64,000 nt of DNA from Bog-473 sp963821755 (GTDB taxonomy: Bacteria > Actinomycetota > Acidimicrobiia > Acidimicrobiales > RAAP-2), in contig CAWGEX010000004.1 of NCBI GenBank assembly GCA_963821755.1, positions 62,001-126,000 on the forward strand, read 5' to 3'. A model generated the notes under the pieces. That model had not been told where the DNA came from. It made no database searches and saw nothing but the letters and a program-made list of their open reading frames with translations. The translations under genes were made by a program, and so were the position numbers. Below are positions 51,980-61,738 of this stretch, piece by piece; position 1 is the first letter of the stretch, and each line of letters starts with the position of its first letter.

Positions 51980-53182
51980 GTGACCCCCGCCCCCGACGAG
52001 CCCCCGACCGGGGGACCAGACGAGGAGGATGCGGACTGGCACGGGTGGATCGACCCCGACGACCGTCTGTGGCGCCACCCCAGTGAGGTGGCCGGTGCGT
52101 CGGCCGCCTCGGCCGCCTCGGCTGCCTCGGGCACCCCGGGCCCGCCGGGGCTCAGAGACCACCGCCGTACCCGCATCATGATGCTCGTGGGCGCCGTGGC
52201 TGCGGTGTCGGCCGCCGTGTCGGTCGGCATTCTGCTCGCCCAGGATGCGCCGCCCTCTGCGCCCACCGCCACCACGGATGCAGCGTCCGACGCCCCGCTG
52301 ACCACCCTGGCCGGAAGCACCACCCTGATCCCCCGGGTGGCCAACGCCGCCGGTAACGCCATGGTGGAACTGCGGGCGGTGACCAGCCATGGGACGGTCA
52401 CCCAGGTCGGCGTGGCCGTGGCCGAAGGGGGCCAGGTCGCCACCACGGCGGCGGACCTCTCGGGTCTGCGCCACATCGACATGGTGGGACCCGGCGGGCG
52501 TCTCCTGCCCGCGTCCGTCGTGGCCGTCGACCACAGCTCGGACATCGCGCTGGTTGCGGTGCCCGACGATGTCCCGGTGCCGCCGTTCTCCGATGACGTG
52601 TCGCTGCACAGCGGCGGCGCCGACATGATCCTGACCACCGCCATGGCCGGAGGCGGCGCGGTGACGCTGCGCTGCACGCCCGGATCCGTGACCGGCGTCG
52701 GCGGGGCCATCGCCGGTGGGCCGGCCAGTGGGATGCCGGGCATCACCGCCACCGCGCCGGGTGTCCCGGTGGGCGCCGGCGATCTTCTCCTCAACACCTC
52801 GGGCGCCGTGCTCGGCATCTACGACAGCGGCTCCACCCCGAGCGCGGGCGCACCGACCTTCCTTCCGACCCAGCTGGTGCTGGGCGTGACCGACGACCTC
52901 CGCTCCAGGGGCCGGGTCAACCAGGGTTGGCTCGGCATCACCGGGAATGATTCGGCGGGCCAGGCGGGCGTCGACGTGGCCCAGGTGACGCCGGGGAGCC
53001 CCGCCGCCGGGCGCCTGCAGGCCGGAGACGTGATCGCCGGTCTGGACTCGGTCCCGGTCCGGACCATGGCCGATCTGCGGGGTCGCCTCTACGTCCTGCC
53101 CCCTTCGACCCCGGTGACCCTGTCGATCCGGACCGGCAGCACCAGCGCGGACGTCGGTGTCACACTCAGCGCATCCCCGTAG
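51980..53182 (+). CDS. HtrA-like PDZ protein, apparently catalytically inactive
   Basis: 400 residues from GTG 51980. Cytoplasmic N-terminus with DPDDRLWRHPSEVAG, a typical actinobacterial HtrA lead; one helix (IMMLVGAVAAVSAAVSVGILL); a trypsin-like domain; a C-terminal PDZ domain (VAQVTPGSPAAGRLQAGDVIAGLDSVPVRTMADLRGRLY). The catalytic His expected in TNxHV is replaced (VATTAADLSG), the Asp of DHSSDIALV remains, and the Ser motif GNSGGP is absent (GAGDLLLNTSGAVLG). It likely binds substrates without cleaving them. Confidence 0.85.
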   Translation: MTPAPDEPPTGGPDEEDADWHGWIDPDDRLWRHPSEVAGASAASAASAASGTPGPPGLRDHRRTRIMMLVGAVAAVSAAVSVGILLAQDAPPSAPTATTDAASDAPLTTLAGSTTLIPRVANAAGNAMVELRAVTSHGTVTQVGVAVAEGGQVATTAADLSGLRHIDMVGPGGRLLPASVVAVDHSSDIALVAVPDDVPVPPFSDDVSLHSGGADMILTTAMAGGGAVTLRCTPGSVTGVGGAIAGGPASGMPGITATAPGVPVGAGDLLLNTSGAVLGIYDSGSTPSAGAPTFLPTQLVLGVTDDLRSRGRVNQGWLGITGNDSAGQAGVDVAQVTPGSPAAGRLQAGDVIAGLDSVPVRTMADLRGRLYVLPPSTPVTLSIRTGSTSADVGVTLSASP

Positions 53183-53191
53183 CATGAGGGG

Positions 53192-54406
53192 GTGAGCATG
53201 TTCGGTGCCGGTGACCCCAACAACCCGATGGGCCGCCTCCTCGGTGACCTGATGAAGGTCCTCAGCCCCGGTCCGGGGAGCGGGGGCGGCGGCGACACCT
53301 GGTTCGAAGCCGCCCGGACGCTGGCCCACGGGGTGGCGACCGACGGCGGGCCCGAGGAGAACGCCGACCCGCTGGTCCGCATGGCCTTCGAGGAACTGGG
53401 CCGGGTGGCCGAGCTGCACGTGACCAACGCCACCGGCATCTCGCTGTCGAGCGGCGGCTCGCAGCTCTCGTTCGACACCGTCGGTCCGGGACAGTGGTCC
53501 TTCCTGGCCCTGGAGGCCTACCGGCCCACGCTCCAGCTCATGGTCGAGGCGCAGCAGCAGGCCGCGGCGGCCGCGCCGAGCCCGTCCACGGACCTGTCCG
53601 ACCTCGATGACCCCACCGACGGCCTCGGCGGGTTCTTGAGCCAGTTCGCCGTCACGCTCGGGCCCGTGCTGCTCGGCATGCAGTTCGGCTCGGCGGCCGG
53701 CCACTTGGCCCGACGCGCCTTCGGGCAGTACGCCCTCCCGCTCCCGTGGCCCGAATCGAACACGCTGGTCCTGGTACCGGCCAACGTGGCCCAGTTCGCC
53801 GAGGATTGGAGCCTGCCCCTCCAGGAAGTCCAGCTCTGGGTCTGCGTCCGCGAGCTCACCATGCACGCCGTGGTCACCCGCCCCGGGGTGCGCGCTGCGC
53901 TGCTGCGGTTGCTGGGGGACGCGGCGGCCCACGCCGCCGCCTCGCAGCGGTCCTTCGTCGACCAGCTCGGCGACGGGCTGGGCGATCCGAACATGCTCGA
54001 GAACGTGCTCCAGGACCCCGAGTCCCTCCTGGCCGACCTGGTCAGCCCCGAACAGCGCAACATCTCCAACGCGCTGACCGCATTGACCACCGCCATCGGC
54101 GCCTACGTCGACCACGTGACGACGGGGATCGCCGCCTCGCTCACCTCCTCGTCGGCCGCCTTGAACGAGGCCTGGTACCGCTACCGGGTCGAGGACGCCA
54201 AGGGCGAGCAGGCCTTCACCGGGCTCTTCGGGCTCGACGTGGGCCAGGCCGAAGTCGATCGAGGTGCCGCCTTCATCAGCGGCGTGGTGGAGCGGGCCGG
54301 CGAGGACGCGCTGGCCCGTCTGTGGGCCGACGAACTGGACCTCCCGACCCCGGCCGAGGTCGATGCGCCCGGGCTCTGGCTGGCTCGCATCGGCCTGCTC
54401 GACTAG
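53192..54406 (+). CDS. DUF2342 (zincin-like) protein
   Basis: 404 residues beginning near FGAGDPNNPMGRLLGDL. The regions WFEAARTLAHGVATDGG, SLALEAYRPTL-like FLALEAYRPTLQLMVEAQ, HLARRAFGQYALPLPWPESNTLVLVPANVAQFAEDWSL and VQLWVCVRELTMHAVV follow the family that includes proteins tied to F420 biosynthesis. In relatives an HExxH zinc motif is expected at the last position; here VRELTMH lacks it, so activity is doubtful. It starts 9 bases after the HtrA-like gene and is probably cotranscribed. Confidence 0.78.
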   Translation: MSMFGAGDPNNPMGRLLGDLMKVLSPGPGSGGGGDTWFEAARTLAHGVATDGGPEENADPLVRMAFEELGRVAELHVTNATGISLSSGGSQLSFDTVGPGQWSFLALEAYRPTLQLMVEAQQQAAAAAPSPSTDLSDLDDPTDGLGGFLSQFAVTLGPVLLGMQFGSAAGHLARRAFGQYALPLPWPESNTLVLVPANVAQFAEDWSLPLQEVQLWVCVRELTMHAVVTRPGVRAALLRLLGDAAAHAAASQRSFVDQLGDGLGDPNMLENVLQDPESLLADLVSPEQRNISNALTALTTAIGAYVDHVTTGIAASLTSSSAALNEAWYRYRVEDAKGEQAFTGLFGLDVGQAEVDRGAAFISGVVERAGEDALARLWADELDLPTPAEVDAPGLWLARIGLLD

Positions 54407-54439
54407 CCCGGCCGGCCCCGAACTACCTACCCGAACGAC

Positions 54440-54733
54440 CTATTCGACGGCGTCCTCGGGGAAGCCGAGGTCCCACTCCAGCGCCAGGTTCTCCCGCTCG
54501 GCGTCTCGCACCACCCGCTCGCGATTGCGGCGGAACTGGGGATCGTGCGGCGGGAGCAGCACCAACCGGGCCTGGACCCGTTCCCGGAACGAGTCGATCA
54601 CGTCGGGCGGCCCGAAGTCCGATTGCACGTCCCAGTGGGGCGCCACCGGGCCCAGGTAGACCACCCGGACGTGCCCGATGGGCTCGATCGGCTCCTCGGT
54701 CTCGGTCTGTGCTTCCTCCACGTCCGGGGACAT
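54440..54733 (-). CDS. conserved small acidic protein of unknown function
   Basis: 97 residues. The segment EPIGHVRVVYLGPVAPHWDVQSDFG, then DVIDSFRERVQARLVLLPPHDPQFRRNRERVVRDAERENLALEWDLGFPEDAVE. No membrane segment or known motif. Its opposite orientation to DUF2342 and the compact charged sequence suggest a real gene. The function is unknown. Confidence 0.6.
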   Translation of the reverse strand: MSPDVEEAQTETEEPIEPIGHVRVVYLGPVAPHWDVQSDFGPPDVIDSFRERVQARLVLLPPHDPQFRRNRERVVRDAERENLALEWDLGFPEDAVE

Positions 54734-54893
54734 GGCACCTCCTGGGTCTGGGTCGGCGGGCGAACCCGTCAGCGTACCGGAGCCCCGGCACCCGCCGTTC
54801 TCGCTGCCTGAGCCGCCCGAGTTCGTGCCTGAGTCGTCATATTCTTACGAAGTTCCTATATCCCGGACATTCAGTTCTACCCCCCCATTCACG

Positions 54894-54899
54894 TAGAAT
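54894..54899 (+). promoter_or_regulatory. candidate -10 box of the WhiB gene
   Basis: TAGAAT lies 24 bases before the WhiB ATG at 54924, after a 17-base spacer from TCAGTT (54871-54876). GGGAGA then serves as ribosome site. The -35 match is weak. Confidence 0.45.
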
Positions 54900-54923
54900 G
54901 GTGCGTGAAAAGGGAGATGTGAG

Positions 54924-55169
54924 ATGAATACCAATTGGATGGCCCGGGGCAAGTGCCAGGAAGTTGCGCCGGACGTCTTCTTCCCCAGCGACGGGATGGG
55001 CGTGCAAGTGGCCCAGCGCATCTGCGCCGAGTGCCCGGTCGCCGAAGCCTGTCTGGAGTACGCGCTCGAGCACCACATTGACCACGGCGTGTGGGGCGGA
55101 TGCTCCGAACGTGAGCGCCGTCGCATCCTGCGCCGTCGCCGCATCTCGTCGGCCGTCAGCGTCGGCTGA
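54924..55169 (+). CDS. WhiB-family Fe-S regulator
   Basis: 81 residues. MARGKCQEVAPDVFFPSDG, ICAECPVAEACLEYALEHHIDHGVWGGCSERERRRILRRR show four cysteines in the C-x(n)-CxxCxxxxxC pattern that binds a [4Fe-4S] cluster, the GVWGG turn, and a basic C-terminus. Such proteins bind sigma factor region 4 and tune transcription. A second WhiB gene lies at 56126-56404. Confidence 0.94.
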   Translation: MNTNWMARGKCQEVAPDVFFPSDGMGVQVAQRICAECPVAEACLEYALEHHIDHGVWGGCSERERRRILRRRRISSAVSVG

Positions 55170-55222
55170 CCCTTCCGGCTTCCGGGCCGCCCGAGTCACG
55201 GGCACCCCGGCGCAGATCCGTT

Positions 55223-56067
55223 GTGATCTTCGAATGCGTCGTCAACCTCAGCGAAGGCCGCGACGATGTCGTTCTGGCCGAGCTGGCCGCCGCAGCGTCC
55301 CCGTTGCTCCTCGATGTGCACCGGGACCCCCACCACCATCGCTCCGTCTTCACCCTGGCCGGCGAGGCCGAGCCGTTGGCCGCCGCCGCCCGACGCCTGG
55401 CCGAGGCCACGGTGGCCCGGCTGGAGCTGACCGGTCATGAGGGCGTCCATCCGCGTCTGGGGGTGCTCGACGTCGTGCCCTTCACCCCCTACCTCCCCGA
55501 CGGCCGACCGCCGAGCGACCTGGGCGCGGCGGTGGCGCTCCGCGACGACTTCGCCCGCTGGCTGAGCCGGGATCTGGGCGTACCGAGCTTCCTCTACGGA
55601 CCGCTCCCCGGCGGCTCCGATCGGACGTTGCCCCAGCTCAGGCGTGATGCCTTCGCGACCATGGCCCCCGATTTCGGTCCGCCGCGCCCCATCGCACGGC
55701 CGGGGCCACGGCCGTGGGCGCCCGGCCGGTCCTGGTGGCCTACAACGTCTGGGTCTCCCCGGCCGACGTGGCCGGGCCGGTGGCCCGCCAGATCAGGAGG
55801 CCGAACGTCCGGGCCCTCGGACTACGCCTCGGGGACCGGGCGCAGGTGTCGTGCAACCTCATCGACCCGGCCGTCCTCGGGCCGGTCGAGCTCTACGATG
55901 CCGTGGCCGAACTGGTGGCCGAGGCCGGTGGCGCCGTGCACGGAGGCGAGTTGGTGGGCCTGCTCCCCCGGGCCATCCTGCAAGTGATCCCGGCGGCGCG
56001 CTGGCCCGAGCTCGGATTGTCCGCCGAGGCCACCGTCGAGGCGCGGCTCGACGTTCGCTCCTTGTAG
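55223..56067 (+). CDS. glutamate formiminotransferase-like protein, one frameshift
   Basis: From GTG 55223: FECVVNLSEGRDDVVLAELAAAASPLLLDVHRDPHHHRSVFTLAG, GHEGVHPRLGVLDVVPFTPY and VPSFLYGPLPGGSDRTLP, typical of FtcD N-terminal formiminotransferases with the His-rich catalytic site. Adding a C in the CCCC at 55687-55690 joins TAGATAVGARPVLVAYNVW. The second part (55714 on) ends RLDVRSL. The enzyme moves a formimino group from glutamate to folate; here probably a degenerate folate-related role. Shift likely an error. Confidence 0.75.
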
Positions 56068-56125
56068 GGCTTCGCCGGCCGTTCGCCGGCTGGCAGCGGT
56101 GGTGCGGCGTGGTGCGGTGGTGGGC

Positions 56126-56404
56126 CTACGCGCTGACGTTGTCGCGGCGAGACAGGGCTCGAGCCCGACGCAGGCGGCGGCGCTCACGCTCGCTCATCCC
56201 ACCCCAGATGCCGAACTTCTCGCCGTTGGCCAAGGCGTACTCGAGACAGTCCTCGCGCACGACGCAGCCCCGGCACACCTCTTTCGCTTCGCGAGTCGAT
56301 GCCCCCCGCTCCGGGAAGAACAAATCTGGATCGACGCCCATGCAGTTGGCCTGAACCTGCCAGCTGCGCTCTTGGCGACCGTAGAGCGTTGAGACAATGT
56401 CCAT
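56126..56404 (-). CDS. WhiB-family Fe-S regulator (WhiB1-like)
   Basis: 92 residues from ATG 56404 with GGAGG seven bases upstream. SWQVQANCMGVDPDLFFPERG, EVCRGCVVREDCLEYALANGEKFGIWGGMSERERRRLRRARALSRR carry the four cluster cysteines, GIWGG and a basic tail. It is closest in pattern to WhiB1, an essential NO-sensitive regulator in mycobacteria. It is separated from the formiminotransferase by 58 bases and converges with it. Confidence 0.94.
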   Translation of the reverse strand: MDIVSTLYGRQERSWQVQANCMGVDPDLFFPERGASTREAKEVCRGCVVREDCLEYALANGEKFGIWGGMSERERRRLRRARALSRRDNVSA

Positions 56405-56694
56405 CGGTTCGCCTCCCCTCGCCACTCAGTGGCACTCATGTAGTTACAACGGTGTGGTTATCATTCACCACGCCGTCACGAAACGCAAGGGGGATTTCGA
56501 ATTTTCGTGCCTGGGGACACCCGGCCCGTGCCTGGCTCGGCCGCCGGTGGCCCGGCGCCGGGCATCGTGAGAGCGCCTGAGGCGGCTTGGCGGACCCGAT
56601 GCCGGCAGGCCCGAGAGGGTGGGGGTCCGGCCGGGCGAGGGGTGCCAGAGGCGCGTGGGCGGCGGCGGGGACCCGGTGGGAGCGGCGATTCGGC

Positions 56695-58702
56695 TCAGCC
56701 GGCCGGACGGAGCACCCGCCGGTGCTTGAGGAAATCCACCAGGACGTAGCCGCCCAGCGCGTCCGGGGTTGTGTAGAAGGTGCGGCCCCCGTTGACGCGG
56801 GCGATCTGCTCGACGAAGGGGTAGTGCGTGCGCTCGAGGTCGAGGGCGAAGCAGTTGATGATGATGCCGGCCCGGGTGCAGCGGATGACCTCGGCCATGG
56901 TGCGCTGCAGCGTCTCGGGCACGGGCGGGTAGTTGAAGAAGACCTCGCCCCGGTCGTCGATGTGCGCCGTCGGCTCCCCGTCGGTGACCACGATGATCTG
57001 CTTGGTCCCGTGCTGGTGGGCCAGCATGCGCCGGGACAGGGCCAGGGCATGCTGCAGGTTGGTGCCGTAGACGTAGTCCCACATGGCGGTGGGCAGTTCG
57101 TCCGGCCGGATCTCGCGCGCCACCTCGGAGAAACCGACGATGCCCAGATAGTCCCGGGGGAACCGGCTGGAGATGAGGGTCTCGAGCGCCATGGCCATGC
57201 GCTTGGCCGGCACGAAGTTGTCCCGCATCGGCATCGACATCGACAGGTCGACCAGCAGCACGGTGGCCGACCGGGCCAGGGCCTCGGACTCCACCACTTC
57301 GAAGTCCTCGGGTAACAGGCGCACAGGGACGCCCGAGCCACCACGCCGCACCGCGTTGTGCACGGTGGTGGAGAGGTGGAGGTTCAGGGGGTCGCCGTAT
57401 TCATAGGTCTTGGTCGTCTCCTCCCGGTCGTGGCCCGAACCGACCGACGTCTGGCTGTGATCACCGATGCGGTCCTTGTTGAGTTGGCCGAAGAGGTCGG
57501 CGAGCGCCTTCTGCCCGAGACGGCGCACGCCGCGGGGCGTGAGCTCGGTGCGGCCGCCGTGCTGCTCGATGAGACCCTGGTCGGCCAACGACTTGGTCAG
57601 CTTGGCCAACCGGTCCAGGGCCCGCGCCGCGTCCTCGCCCATGTGCGCCCGCACCTGGTCCAGGTCGATCTCGCTCAGGGCCGCCGGGGTCGAGGCGGAC
57701 TGGAGGAGGTCCTCTATTGAGTCGAGTTGGCCCAGTTGCGAGGCCAGGTCGGTGGCCCGCGAGATGCTCATGGGTCCCTCGCCCTCGAATCCGTAGGAGC
57801 GACCCCAGCCGGCCTCGGGCGCGGCCAGCTGCAGGTTGCGGGCCAGCCGGTCCACCTGCCACCGCAGATCCATGTCCTCGAGCACCGCTTCCATCAGTCC
57901 CCGGAGCTGCGCACGCTGTTCGGGCGACATCGAATTCCAGACCGCCTGGGCCGCCGCCATGCGCTCGGCCAGCTGGGCCAGCAACTCGTCGAGGCGTCTG
58001 GGGATCGCCCGGGAACATGTCGCCGTACTGCTCCATGAAGTCCTCGAAGCTCGGGTCGATCTCCTCGCCGGCCTCGCGCTGCTCGAGCATCTGGTTGAGG
58101 GCGTCGTAGGCGTCGCGCATGCGCGCCATCGACTCGGGGCTCATGTTGGACAGCGCCTCGGACGCTCCCTCGAAGAAGGTGTCGGCCATCTCGCGGCGCA
58201 GTTCCTCGACCAGCTCCTCGAAACGCTCGCGCGCCTCGGACGAGACGAAGTCGTAGTGCTGCAGCGACTGAATCCGCCCGGCCGGGTCGCCGGGCTGGAG
58301 GTCGAGGGCCATGCGGCGCTCGGTGGCCACGTCGCCCGTCACCTCGGCCCGCCGCTCGTCGCCCGAGGTGCGCGCCTCGTCCTCGAGCTCGTCGATGGCG
58401 GCCCGCTCGTCGGACTCGATCTCGTCCAGCTTGGCCCCGATCTCGGCCATGCGGCCGTCGGGGTCACCCTCGGCCAGCATGTCGGCCCGGCGGCGGCGCA
58501 ACTGTTCGAGCAGGTCGCGCAGCCCGGGAATCTGCTCCCCGTCGCTGGTGCGCATGCCCGAACGCAGGAGGCGGCGCAGCGCATCGTCGAGGTCGCCGCC
58601 GGCCAGCAGGTCGTCGGTCAGGCCGGCCAGCAGGTCGTCGGTATCGAGGTCGGTGAAGTCCTGGGTGCCGTCCCAGCCCGAGTAGTCGTAGCGGGCGGTC
58701 AC
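56695..58702 (-). CDS. VWA-domain protein paired with MoxR ATPase, one frameshift
   Basis: From GTG 58702: a charged helical N-terminal half (YDYSGWDGTQDFTDLDTDDLLAGLTDDLLAGGD, LLEQLRRRRADMLAEGDPDG), then a C-terminal von Willebrand A domain with MIDAS: LLVDLSMSMPMRDN (DxSxS) and QIIVVTDGEPTAH. Removing one G from GGGG at 58000-58003 joins the halves as FPGDPRRLDELLAQLAERM. It follows the MoxR ATPase by 6 bases, like the Rv0958-Rv0959 pair in mycobacteria. The pair resembles ATPase/VWA chaperones. Confidence 0.82.
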
Positions 58703-58708
58703 CGGGTC

Positions 58709-60179
58709 CTACTTACGCCCCCGGTACAGGGCGCGGGCACCCGACGAGTCCTTGTTCAGCCGCTTGGTCAGGTGCAGCCCCTCCAGCAGGAACTCGAGCG
58801 CGCTGGCCATCAGCGCCGGCGACTCGGCCGCGTCGGGGCCGGCCAGGGCCCGGGTCGGGGGTTCGAGCTCGGGCAGATCGGCCAGGACGGCCAGGTAGGC
58901 CGCCGAGGGCAGGTCGTCGCCGGCGTGCACCACGACCTGTTCGGTGAAGGCCCCGACGATCGCCCCCGGGTCGTCCAGGGTGACCCGGCGCCGGAAGACC
59001 GAGAGCACGGCGGCCGACACCAGTTGGGCCACCACGATCTCCTCGTGCCCCTCCTCCATGGCCTCGACCTCGATCTTGCCCTGGGTGGAGGGGACCAGGG
59101 CGGACAGGTCGCTGATGCGCGGCACGGCCACCGGCTCGGAGGTGCGCAGGGCGCGGCGCACCGCGTTGGCCACCAGCGTCTCGTAGTTGGCGATGGAGAG
59201 GCGGACCGAGACGCCGCTGCGCTGGTTCAGGTGGGAGCTGCGGCGGGCCAGCTGGGAGATCTCGGCCACCACCTCTTTGAGGTAGGCCGGCACGGTGACC
59301 GGCACCCCGGCCGTCGGGCAGCTCGGCCTCGGATTCCATGATCTTGACCTCGGTCATGGTCTCGAAGGGGTAGTGCGTGCGGATCTGGGCCCCGAAGCGG
59401 TCCTTGAGCGGGGTGATGATGCGGCCGCGGTTGGTGTAGTCCTCGGGGTTGGCCGTGGCGACCAGGGTGATATCGAGCGGCAACCGGATGCGGTGACCGC
59501 GTATCTGCACGTCGCGCTCTTCGAGCACGTTCAGCAGCCCCACCTGGATCCGTTCGGAGAGGTCGGGCAGTTCGTTGATGGCGAAGATGCCCCGGTTGAC
59601 CCGCGGGATCAGCCCGTAGTGCAGGGCCAGCTCGTCGCTCAGATACCGCCCCTCGGCGATCTTGATGGGGTCGACCTCGCCGATCAGGTCGGCGATGGAC
59701 GTGTCGGGGGTGGCCAGCTTCTCGCCGTAGCGCTGGGAGCGGTGCACCCAGGTGATCGGGGTCTCGTCTCCGCCCTCGGCCACGGCGATGACGGCGGCCC
59801 GGGAGACCGGGCCGTAGGGATCGTCGTTGATCTCGGAACCGGCGACGATGGGCAGCCACTCGTCCAGCAGGCCGACCATGGACCGGATGACCCGGGTCTT
59901 GGCCTGACCCCGCTCCCCCAGCAAGATGATGTCGTGACCGGCCAGGATGGCGTTTTCCATCTGCGGCACCACGGTGTCGTCGAAGCCGAGCACGCCCGGG
60001 ATGAGCGACTCCTCCGAGGCGATCCGGGCGGCGGTGTTGCGCCGCATCTCCTCGGCCACGGGAACCGATCTCCAGCCCGAGGCCCGCAGTTCGCCGAGGG
60101 TGCGGGCCAGATCGGCCGGCGGGTGGAGCGTCCCGGGCCCGGGGGTCGTTGAGGGGTCAGTGCGCGTGGGGCCGTCCAT
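58709..60179 (-). CDS. MoxR/magnesium-chelatase-like AAA+ ATPase, one frameshift
   Basis: From ATG 60179. Walker A region ILLGERGQAKTRVIRSM, sensor-like VNRGIFAINELPDLSERIQ, LVATANPEDYTNRGRIITPLKDRFG (arginine finger and sensor 1), as in MoxR and BchI. The end VPVTVPAYLKEVVAEISQLARRSSHLNQRSGVSVRL lies in another frame; removing one C from CCCC at 59305-59308 joins them as ELPDGRVPVTVPAY. The C-terminus ends KRLNKDSSGARALYRGRK. It likely remodels a partner with the VWA protein downstream. Confidence 0.85.
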
Positions 60180-60438
60180 GGGGAAAGACTAAACGCCGGA
60201 GTCCGGTTGCGGTTCCGCCCCGCTCCGGCCACCCCTCCAATTGGTGTTCACGCTGGTTCGCTCGTGTGCGTGGGCACGGCGTCACAGCCCACTCCGATGG
60301 GTGATGGGTTTGGGCCGCACTCGGGAATTGGACGTGACGCAAGGTGCTTGACCTATGCCCAGCTCACAGTTATGTTCGTCCGGAAATGGCCCGAAACATG
60401 GCCGGTTGCAATCGACGGCCATCGCGCGGATTGACGCT

Positions 60439-61622
60439 ATGGCGCGGGAGGAATTTCGGGTGATTCGTGAACTGTGGGGCCGGCGGAACCGGTTGGCGAT
60501 TGCGGCCGTCGTCATGGCGACGGGAGCGGCTGGGGGACTAGTGGCCTCAGTTGCGGCGCCGTCAACGGCATCGGCTGCCGTCACGAACTACTCCTGTGTC
60601 GCCGGACCCGACGGCACGAACCAGAGCTTCACCGTTCCCGCCAACGTTTCAGCGGTCACCGTCACAGCGTCCGGAGCGCAGGGTGGGGCCGGGCAGACGA
60701 ACGGGGACCCCGCAGGCGCGGGCGCCAACGGCGGCACGGCAACGGCGACCGTCTCGGTCACGCCGGGGCAGATTCTCACGGTCAATGTGGGCTGCCAGGG
60801 TGGAGCCGGGGTCGGGGAGGCTGCAGGCGCCGGCGGGACCGGGGGTGCACCGAACGGCTCAGGCGGCGACGCCAGCGGGGGTCCAGGAAATATCGGGTTT
60901 ACTGCGAGCGGCGGCGGGGGCGGAGCGTCTGACGTCCGTCTCGGAGCCACCGTTCTGGCGATCGGTGGAGGAGGAGGCGGCGGTGGCGGCGGTGCTGCCA
61001 GCACCGGCGTGGGCGCGGCTGGCGCGGGCGGGGCCGGTGGTGGCTCCACCGGTGGTGCTGGTGGTCCCGGATCGGGGACACAGGCGTGCACTGGCGGAGG
61101 TGGAGGCACACAGGCGTCGAGTGGCACAGTTGGTGACTGCCTGCCTCCGTCCAACAATCCCGGAACGACCACAGGAAACAGCCGCGGGGGTACCGGCGGT
61201 TCCGGCAGCACCAGTGGCTCTGAGTCCGCGGGCGGCGGCGGCGGCGGCGGTTTCTTCGGTGGCGGAGGCGGTGGGGGGCAGAGCAATACTTCCCTGGCGT
61301 CCGGAGCCGGGGGTGGCGGCGGGTCCAGTTTCTTCGACCCGTCCAGTTCGAACGGGTCCGTGACTGCGGCCAATCAGTCTGGAGGCGGGCAGGTGACAAT
61401 TACCTTTACGGCGGCGCGACGACCACCACGACCACGGTCCCCCCGGTCACGGGAGGATCTCCGGCGTCGGGCACCACAGTGACCACACCCCGCACCTTGG
61501 CGGTCACCGGCCTCAACCTGCTCCCGCTGCTCCTCGCCGGAGGCATGCTGGTCGCCGCCGGCGCGATCATGGTGGCGACGACACGGAACCCTCGCCGTCG
61601 CGGGCGCCATCAGCAGGCTTGA
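60439..61622 (+). CDS. Gly-rich secreted protein with LAxTG sorting signal, one frameshift
   Basis: From ATG 60439: signal peptide (NRLAIAAVVMATGAAGGLVASVAAPSTASAA), a folded start (YSCVAGPDGTNQSFTVPANVSAVTVTASGAQG), about 200 residues of Gly-rich repeats (SGGGGGASDV, GGGGGGGGGGAAS, TGGAGGPGSG), then VTITFTA. A shift near 61410 opens a Thr-rich linker and the sorting signal LAVTGLNLLPLLLAGG with basic tail RRRGRHQQA. LAxTG is the motif of class E sortases. It should be attached to the cell wall. Confidence 0.75.
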
Positions 61623-61738
61623 TCACGGCTGGTCGCTGACCGTTCGCCGTCGTCGCAGCAGTTCGCAGCTTCGCAGTTCGCCGGTGGCGACCCTGACTCA
61701 GGAGCCAGAGCAGCGCCTGGAGGTTCGCCGGCGTCGCG

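Noticed and set aside
50909..54115. Open frame of over 1000 codons on the minus strand
   Set aside because: Only the mreB part up to 51910 is real; the rest lies antisense to the HtrA-like and DUF2342 genes and has no domain.
54849..54860. GAAGTTCCTATA string resembling half of an FRT site
   Set aside because: No second arm or spacer; a chance match in a promoter region.
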